DNA from: Pseudomonas congelans
GTDB lineage: Bacteria; Pseudomonadota; Gammaproteobacteria; Pseudomonadales; Pseudomonadaceae
Reading direction: 5' to 3'
Length of the DNA stretch: 64,000 bases
NCBI RefSeq assembly: GCF_900103225.1
Contig: NZ_FNJH01000004.1
Span: 124,001 to 188,000, forward strand
Of the stretch, positions 59,227-64,000 are shown in pieces (position 1 is the first letter of the stretch; each line of letters starts with the position of its first letter). Position numbers and translations under genes: made by a program. Under the pieces are notes generated by a model. The model was not told the origin of the DNA. It worked only from the letters and a program-made list of their open reading frames with translations, and searched no databases.

Positions 59227-62184
59227 TCAGCTCAACCCCATCTGCGTCCAGATCCGCATCACTTCACGCCGCTGGGCATGAAACTGATCGCCGCTGACCA
59301 CGCCTGCCTGCTTCTGCAAGGCCTGGCGATGTGCCGCCGAGCGATACGCCTTGTAGGCCTCGCGCAACAGGCCGGCATCCGTATCCGGCAGCAGTCCGGC
59401 CTCTTCAAGCCCTTCGAGAATCCGGATGTTGTCGGTGTATTGCAGCAGCGCGGGATGCTCTCTGGACCACGCCAAGGCGGCGTATTGCACCATAAATTCG
59501 ATATCGACGATACCTCCGGCGTCCTGCTTGAGGTCGAATGGCACCGCCGCCTCGAAGGCATTGGCCGCCCTGCCGGCCGCTGTCACGCGGGTGCCGAGGT
59601 TGTCACGCATCTTGGCGCGCATCTCGCTGACTTCGGCGCGCAGCTTGTCCAGATCGCGTTCGCGCCCCAACACATCGGCACGGACTTTCTCGAATTGCTC
59701 GCCGACATCCCGGCTGCCGGTCATGACCCGCGCCCGGACCAGCGCCTGATGCTCCCAGGTCCAGGCTTCATTGGCCTGATAACGGGCGAAAGCGCCCAGA
59801 GAGCTGACCAGCAGACCAGAGGCCCCCGAAGGACGCAGGCGCATGTCGACGTCATACAACTGACCGGAGTTGGTTTGGGTGGTCAGCAAATGGATCACCC
59901 GCTGCCCCAGCCGAGTGAAGAACTGCGCCGTATCGATCGGCTTGGCACCGTCGGTCTCTGCCTCCAGATCGCCATCGTGAATGAACACCAGATCCAGATC
60001 GGAGCCATGCCCCAGCTCGATGCCGCCGACCTTGCCGTAGCCGACGATCACGAAACCCGGATCGCACAACGTGCCGTCCGGGCGTAAAGGCGTGCCGTGA
60101 CGAGCCACGCTGTAGCGCCAGGCCAGCGCGAGCACCTGATCGAGAATCGCCTCGGCCAGCCAGGTCAGGTAATCACTGACTTTCATCAATGGCAGGCTGC
60201 CGGATATCTCGGACGCCGCGACCCGCAGGCTGTGCGCCAGTTTGAAATGCCGCAGGGCTTCCATCTGTTGTTCAAGGTCGTCCTCGGGGATACGGATCAG
60301 CCGCTCCCGCAACTCAGCCGCCAGTTCCGGGGCCAGCGGCGGATTGAACAGGCGCCCCTCGTTGAGCAACTCATCGAGCAGCAACGGGAAGCGTGCAATT
60401 TGTTCGGCAATCCACGGGCTGGCGGCGCACAGGGTCAGCAGTTGTCGCAGCGCGTCGGGGTTTTCCGTGAGCAGCACCAGGTACGCCGAGCGCCGCGCGA
60501 CGGCCTCAACCAAGGGCAGCACGCGTTCCAGTACCAGGTCGGGCTTCTCATGTTCCACCGCCTGAGCCAGCAGACGAGGGATGAACGCGTCCAGCCGTTC
60601 ACGGCTCAGACGCTGCATCGAACGCAGGTTGGGGCTGCTGCGCAGGTTGGCCAGATTTTTCAGCGCCTTCTCGGCGTCGACGAAGCCGGCCTGCGACAGT
60701 TGGCGGCCTGCGGCTTCTTCGTCCTGGGACTCCTCCCACAACGGCAGCCACTCGCCCCCCACCACCACTTCGTCATCTTCATCTTGCTCGTCGTCCGGGT
60801 CGGCGTCGGGGTCAGCAATGACCTGGCGGAAGTGCCAGGCCACACGGCCACGCCAGTACATCAGCCGTTCGTGAAAGGCCGCCCAGTCAGCGAAGCCCAT
60901 GATCAGGGCAACACGCGCCTGATCCTGTTCGTTGTCCGGGAGCATCTGCGTCTGACGGTCGGCAATCGCCTGAATGGCGTGCTCGGTGTAACGCAGAAAT
61001 TCGTAGCCCTCGCGCAATTCTTCGGTCACGGCCGAGGGCAAATAGCCCTGCCCCTCAAGGGTTTTCAGCACTTTGAACAACGGCCGCTGCTGCAGACTCA
61101 GGTCGCGGCCGCCGTGAATCAGTTGAAAGGCCTGGGCGATGAACTCCACCTCGCGAATGCCACCAGCCCCCAGCTTGATGTTCTCCGCCATGCCCTTGCG
61201 CTTCACTTCCTGCTGAATGAGCTGCTTCATGGTGCGCAGCGCTTCGATGGCCGAGAAATCCAGATAGCGGCGGTAAACGAACGGACGCAGCATCGCCAGC
61301 AGTTCGGCACCGGCAGCCTGATCGCCACCGACCACACGCGCCTTGATCATCGCGTAGCGCTCCCAGTCCCGGCCTTGGTCCTGATAATACTGCTCCAGCG
61401 CGTTGAAGCTGAGCACCAGCGCCCCGGAAGAACCGTAAGGGCGCAGGCGCATATCGACCCGGAACACGAAACCGTCGACGGTCACCGGGTCGAGCGCCTT
61501 GATCAGCCGCTGGCCCAGGCGAATGAAAAACTCCTGATTGTCCAGCGCACGCTTGGTGCCGACGGTTTCGCCGCCCTCCGGGTAGCCGAAGATCAGGTCA
61601 ATGTCCGAAGACAGGTTCAGTTCGACCGCGCCGAGCTTGCCCATGCCCAGAATGACCATATGCTGGGGCTGCCCGGAATGACGTCCTGTCGGGGTGCCGA
61701 ACTGCTGGCAATGCCGGGGGTATAACCATTGGTAAGCCAGATCGATCGACGCATCGGCCATGTCCGACAGGTCACGGCAGGTTTCGATCAGGTTTGCCTG
61801 ACGGGTCAGGTCACGCCAGATAATCCGTACTTGCTGGCGTGCGCGCTGTCGACGTAGATTACGCCCCAGTTCATCCTCGCTGGCGGCGCTCGACAGCGCG
61901 TCGGCAAGCTGACCGCGCAATTGGCCGGCAGAGAAACTACGCTCCAGCTCGCCCGAGTCGGCCAGTTGCAGGAGCATCTGCGGATCTCGGCAGACTTGTT
62001 CGGTTACAAAATCACTGGCGGCGCAGACCCGGTCGAATGCTGCCTTTCGAGCCTCGGGCCAGGCTTTGAAAGAAGCCAGCGCGTCCTCGGACAAGGCAGT
62101 CAGCGCGGCCTGAAACATCTGCCGGGCGCGGGTGATCGATGGCAGCAGAATGGCCGGAAATTCGGCCAGTAAAGGTAGGCTCAT
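59227..62184 (-). CDS. glnE: Bifunctional glutamine synthetase adenylyltransferase/deadenylylase GlnE
   Basis: 985 residues. Two nucleotidyltransferase domains are present: the N-terminal adenylyl-removing one with LSSDIDLIFGYPEGG (about residue 175) and the C-terminal adenylyl-transferring one with GHGSDLDLVFIHDG (about residue 724), each with the paired Asp motif. A very acidic insert (DPDADPDDEQDEDDE, about residue 463) separates regions in the middle. It modifies glutamine synthetase in response to PII. In P. aeruginosa I recall ilvE between waaF and glnE; here it is absent. Confidence 0.97.
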   Translation of the reverse strand: MSLPLLAEFPAILLPSITRARQMFQAALTALSEDALASFKAWPEARKAAFDRVCAASDFVTEQVCRDPQMLLQLADSGELERSFSAGQLRGQLADALSSAASEDELGRNLRRQRARQQVRIIWRDLTRQANLIETCRDLSDMADASIDLAYQWLYPRHCQQFGTPTGRHSGQPQHMVILGMGKLGAVELNLSSDIDLIFGYPEGGETVGTKRALDNQEFFIRLGQRLIKALDPVTVDGFVFRVDMRLRPYGSSGALVLSFNALEQYYQDQGRDWERYAMIKARVVGGDQAAGAELLAMLRPFVYRRYLDFSAIEALRTMKQLIQQEVKRKGMAENIKLGAGGIREVEFIAQAFQLIHGGRDLSLQQRPLFKVLKTLEGQGYLPSAVTEELREGYEFLRYTEHAIQAIADRQTQMLPDNEQDQARVALIMGFADWAAFHERLMYWRGRVAWHFRQVIADPDADPDDEQDEDDEVVVGGEWLPLWEESQDEEAAGRQLSQAGFVDAEKALKNLANLRSSPNLRSMQRLSRERLDAFIPRLLAQAVEHEKPDLVLERVLPLVEAVARRSAYLVLLTENPDALRQLLTLCAASPWIAEQIARFPLLLDELLNEGRLFNPPLAPELAAELRERLIRIPEDDLEQQMEALRHFKLAHSLRVAASEISGSLPLMKVSDYLTWLAEAILDQVLALAWRYSVARHGTPLRPDGTLCDPGFVIVGYGKVGGIELGHGSDLDLVFIHDGDLEAETDGAKPIDTAQFFTRLGQRVIHLLTTQTNSGQLYDVDMRLRPSGASGLLVSSLGAFARYQANEAWTWEHQALVRARVMTGSRDVGEQFEKVRADVLGRERDLDKLRAEVSEMRAKMRDNLGTRVTAAGRAANAFEAAVPFDLKQDAGGIVDIEFMVQYAALAWSREHPALLQYTDNIRILEGLEEAGLLPDTDAGLLREAYKAYRSAAHRQALQKQAGVVSGDQFHAQRREVMRIWTQMGLS

Positions 62185-62390
62185 GGTCTATCCTTGATCG
62201 GCGTGCAGACGCCCGTCCGTCGTTACGGCGAGACGCGTCTGCCAGCACCGCTTGTCGAACAAAGGTTATAAATTGCTGGAAAAATCAAATTAGAAGCATA
62301 AAAATCCGCTTTTTCCCTGCAAGATATTCAATAGCGATCAACAGTAACGTTTTAAGCTACACGACAACAGGAGCGATTGAGACGCTTCTC

Positions 62391-62457
62391 TGTAGTTTTA
62401 CTACTGGGTCCGATACTCGGAGGGCTGAAATCGTCGTCGATTTGTAGTAAAACTACA
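62391..62457 (+). promoter_or_regulatory. Paired FadR/GntR-type operator sites upstream of aceE
   Basis: GTAGTTTTACTAC (62392-62404) and GTAGTAAAACTAC (62444-62456) are both palindromes that fit TNGTNNNACNA, the pattern of FadR-subfamily GntR regulators such as PdhR. They are exact reverse complements of each other and their centres are 52 bases apart, about five helical turns. The position, 112 bases before the aceE start at the nearer end, suits a pyruvate-responsive repressor. The rest of 62185-62568 shows no gene. Confidence 0.7.
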
Positions 62458-62568
62458 CGCCGCCGGATCCCACCCTCCGGTAATCCAAGAATTTATGTCG
62501 TCTGCCCACAAGGCCAGTCGCAAACTCAGGCAACCGATTCTGGAAGCCTTTCCGCCCTGGAGCAAGCC

Positions 62569-64000
62569 ATGCAAGACCTCGATCCCGTCGAAACCCAGGA
62601 ATGGCTGGACGCCCTGGAATCGGTTCTCGACAAAGAAGGCGAAGACCGCGCTCACTACCTGATGACCCGTTTGGGCGAGCTGGCCACCCGTAGTGGTTCG
62701 CAGCTGCCGTACGCCATCACCACGCCATATCGCAACACCATTCCTGTCACCCACGAAGCACGCATGCCTGGCGACCTGTTCATGGAACGCCGCATTCGCT
62801 CGCTGGTGCGCTGGAACGCATTGGCCATGGTTGTCAAAACCAACATCGGCGACCCGGATCTGGGCGGTCACATCTCCAGCTTCGCCTCCAGCGCCACGCT
62901 GTACGACATCGGCTTCAACTATTTCTTCCAGGCCCCGACCGACGAACACGGCGGCGACCTGATCTACTTCCAGGGTCACGCATCGCCAGGCGTATACGCC
63001 CGTGCATTCATGGAAGGCCGCATCACCGAAGAGCAAATGACCAACTTCCGTCAGGAAGTCGACGGCAATGGCCTGTCGTCTTACCCACACCCGTGGCTGA
63101 TGAAGGATTTCTGGCAGTTCCCGACGGTATCGATGGGCCTTGGCCCGATCCAGGCGATCTACCAGGCGCGCTTCATGAAGTACCTGGAGCACCGCGGTTA
63201 CATCCCGGAAGGCAAGCAGAAAGTCTGGTGCTTCCTGGGTGACGGCGAGACCGACGAGCCGGAATCCCTGGGCGCCATCGCCCTGGCCGGTCGCGAGAAG
63301 CTCGACAACCTGATCTTCGTCGTCAACTGCAACCTGCAGCGCCTCGACGGCCCGGTTCGCGGCAACGCCAAGATCATCCAGGAACTCGAAGGCGTGTTCC
63401 GTGGTGCCCAATGGAACGTCACCAAAGTCATATGGGGCCGTTTCTGGGACCCACTGCTGGCCAAGGACGTCGACGGTATCCTGCAACGTCGCATGGACGA
63501 AGTCATCGACGGCGAATACCAGAACTACAAGGCCAAGGACGGCGCGTTCGTCCGCGAGCACTTCTTCAACTCGCCTGAACTCAAGGCGATGGTTGCCGAT
63601 CTGTCCGACGACGAGATCTGGAAACTCAACCGTGGCGGCCACGACCCGTACAAGGTCTATGCGGCCTACCACGAAGCCGTCAACCACAAGGGTCAACCGA
63701 CCGTTGTTCTGGCCAAGACCATCAAGGGTTATGGCACCGGCGCCGGCGAAGCGAAAAACACTGCGCACAACACCAAGAAGGTCGATGTCGACAGCCTGCG
63801 TCACTTCCGTGACCGTTTCGACATTCCGGTCAAGGACTCCGAACTCGAAGCCCTGCCGTTCTACAAGCCGGAAGAAGGCAGCGCCGAAGCCCGTTACCTG
63901 AGCGAGCGTCGTGCTGCGCTGGGTGGCTTCGTACCGCAGCGTCGCGCGCAGAGCTTCAGCCTGCCGACCCCGCCACTCGAGACCCTCAAGGCCATCCTGG
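62569..64000 (+). CDS. aceE: Pyruvate dehydrogenase E1 component AceE, N-terminal part (runs off the window)
   Basis: 477 codons are inside the window with no stop. The start MQDLDPVETQEWLDALESV is the usual Pseudomonas AceE start, with GGAG 6 bases upstream. The thiamine diphosphate motif is GDGETDEPES with NCNLQRLDGPVRGN following, about residues 224-259, as in homodimeric E1 enzymes. It decarboxylates pyruvate in the pyruvate dehydrogenase complex. Two candidate operator sites precede it. Confidence 0.98.
   Translation, partial: MQDLDPVETQEWLDALESVLDKEGEDRAHYLMTRLGELATRSGSQLPYAITTPYRNTIPVTHEARMPGDLFMERRIRSLVRWNALAMVVKTNIGDPDLGGHISSFASSATLYDIGFNYFFQAPTDEHGGDLIYFQGHASPGVYARAFMEGRITEEQMTNFRQEVDGNGLSSYPHPWLMKDFWQFPTVSMGLGPIQAIYQARFMKYLEHRGYIPEGKQKVWCFLGDGETDEPESLGAIALAGREKLDNLIFVVNCNLQRLDGPVRGNAKIIQELEGVFRGAQWNVTKVIWGRFWDPLLAKDVDGILQRRMDEVIDGEYQNYKAKDGAFVREHFFNSPELKAMVADLSDDEIWKLNRGGHDPYKVYAAYHEAVNHKGQPTVVLAKTIKGYGTGAGEAKNTAHNTKKVDVDSLRHFRDRFDIPVKDSELEALPFYKPEEGSAEARYLSERRAALGGFVPQRRAQSFSLPTPPLETLKAIL

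Noticed and set aside
60097..61725. 542-codon open frame opposite glnE
   Set aside because: Antisense to GlnE motifs, no domain, no ribosome-binding site.

Overview
The window looks like a chromosomal segment of a fluorescent pseudomonad, most probably the Pseudomonas syringae group. This rests on protein similarity to Pseudomonas families recalled from memory, on gene order that follows the P. aeruginosa PA4951-PA5015 stretch (orn, rsgA, motBA, rhodanese, psd, serB, parC/parE, cpdA, nudF, thiC, waaA, hldE, msbA, waaL, LPS kinases, waaG/C/F, glnE, aceE), on high G+C, and on Pseudomonas-type palindromic intergenic repeats. No search could be run, so species assignment is an inference.

Layout. 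1-4.9 kb: start of orn, rsgA, the flagellar stator genes motA-motB with a readable sigma-28 promoter, and an HDOD-domain protein. 4.9-11.8 kb: a rhodanese joined in frame to phosphatidylserine decarboxylase, a PilZ-like protein, serB and a membrane protein with a cyclase-like C-terminus. 11.8-12.2 kb: a gene-free block of palindromic repeats. 12.2-22.1 kb: a long leftward run from nudF through yqiB, a small unknown membrane protein, cpdA, yqiA, parE, a phytase-like esterase, a retropepsin-like protease and parC to a PqiC-like lipoprotein. 22.3-28.3 kb: a DUF3298-type lipoprotein, cytX and thiC (with a TPP riboswitch upstream of thiC), and a TolC-type outer-membrane channel. 28.5-37.4 kb: Kdo transferase waaA, an SMR transporter, a three-gene redox cluster, hldE, msbA and a Kdo-kinase-like gene. 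37.4-45.6 kb: a leftward lipopolysaccharide (LPS) core operon (carbamoyltransferase, glycosyltransferases, Mig-14-like, PIG-L deacetylase, waaL). 45.9-52.0 kb: one very large gene for a 2038-residue toxin-like protein. 52.1-59.1 kb: a second leftward LPS core operon, waaF-waaC-waaG-waaP plus three more kinase-like genes. 59.2-64 kb: glnE and the beginning of aceE.

Much of the window builds the LPS inner and outer core: waaA adds Kdo, hldE makes ADP-heptose, waaC/waaF add heptoses, waaP and its relatives phosphorylate them, a carbamoyltransferase and glycosyltransferases finish the core, msbA flips lipid A-core, and waaL attaches O-antigen. The toxin gene sits between the two LPS core operons, on the opposite strand.

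The observations I rate highest are: the large toxin's C-terminal region is an internal duplication in which one copy keeps, and the other has lost, the GxxH-type residues of a putative enzyme; rhdA lacks a stop codon and runs in frame into psd, which keeps its own ribosome-binding site; the aceE upstream region carries two matched FadR/GntR-type palindromes 52 bp apart; and one LPS kinase homologue has Cys where the catalytic Asp is expected. I saw no CRISPR array, insertion sequence, prophage, tRNA or rRNA gene.
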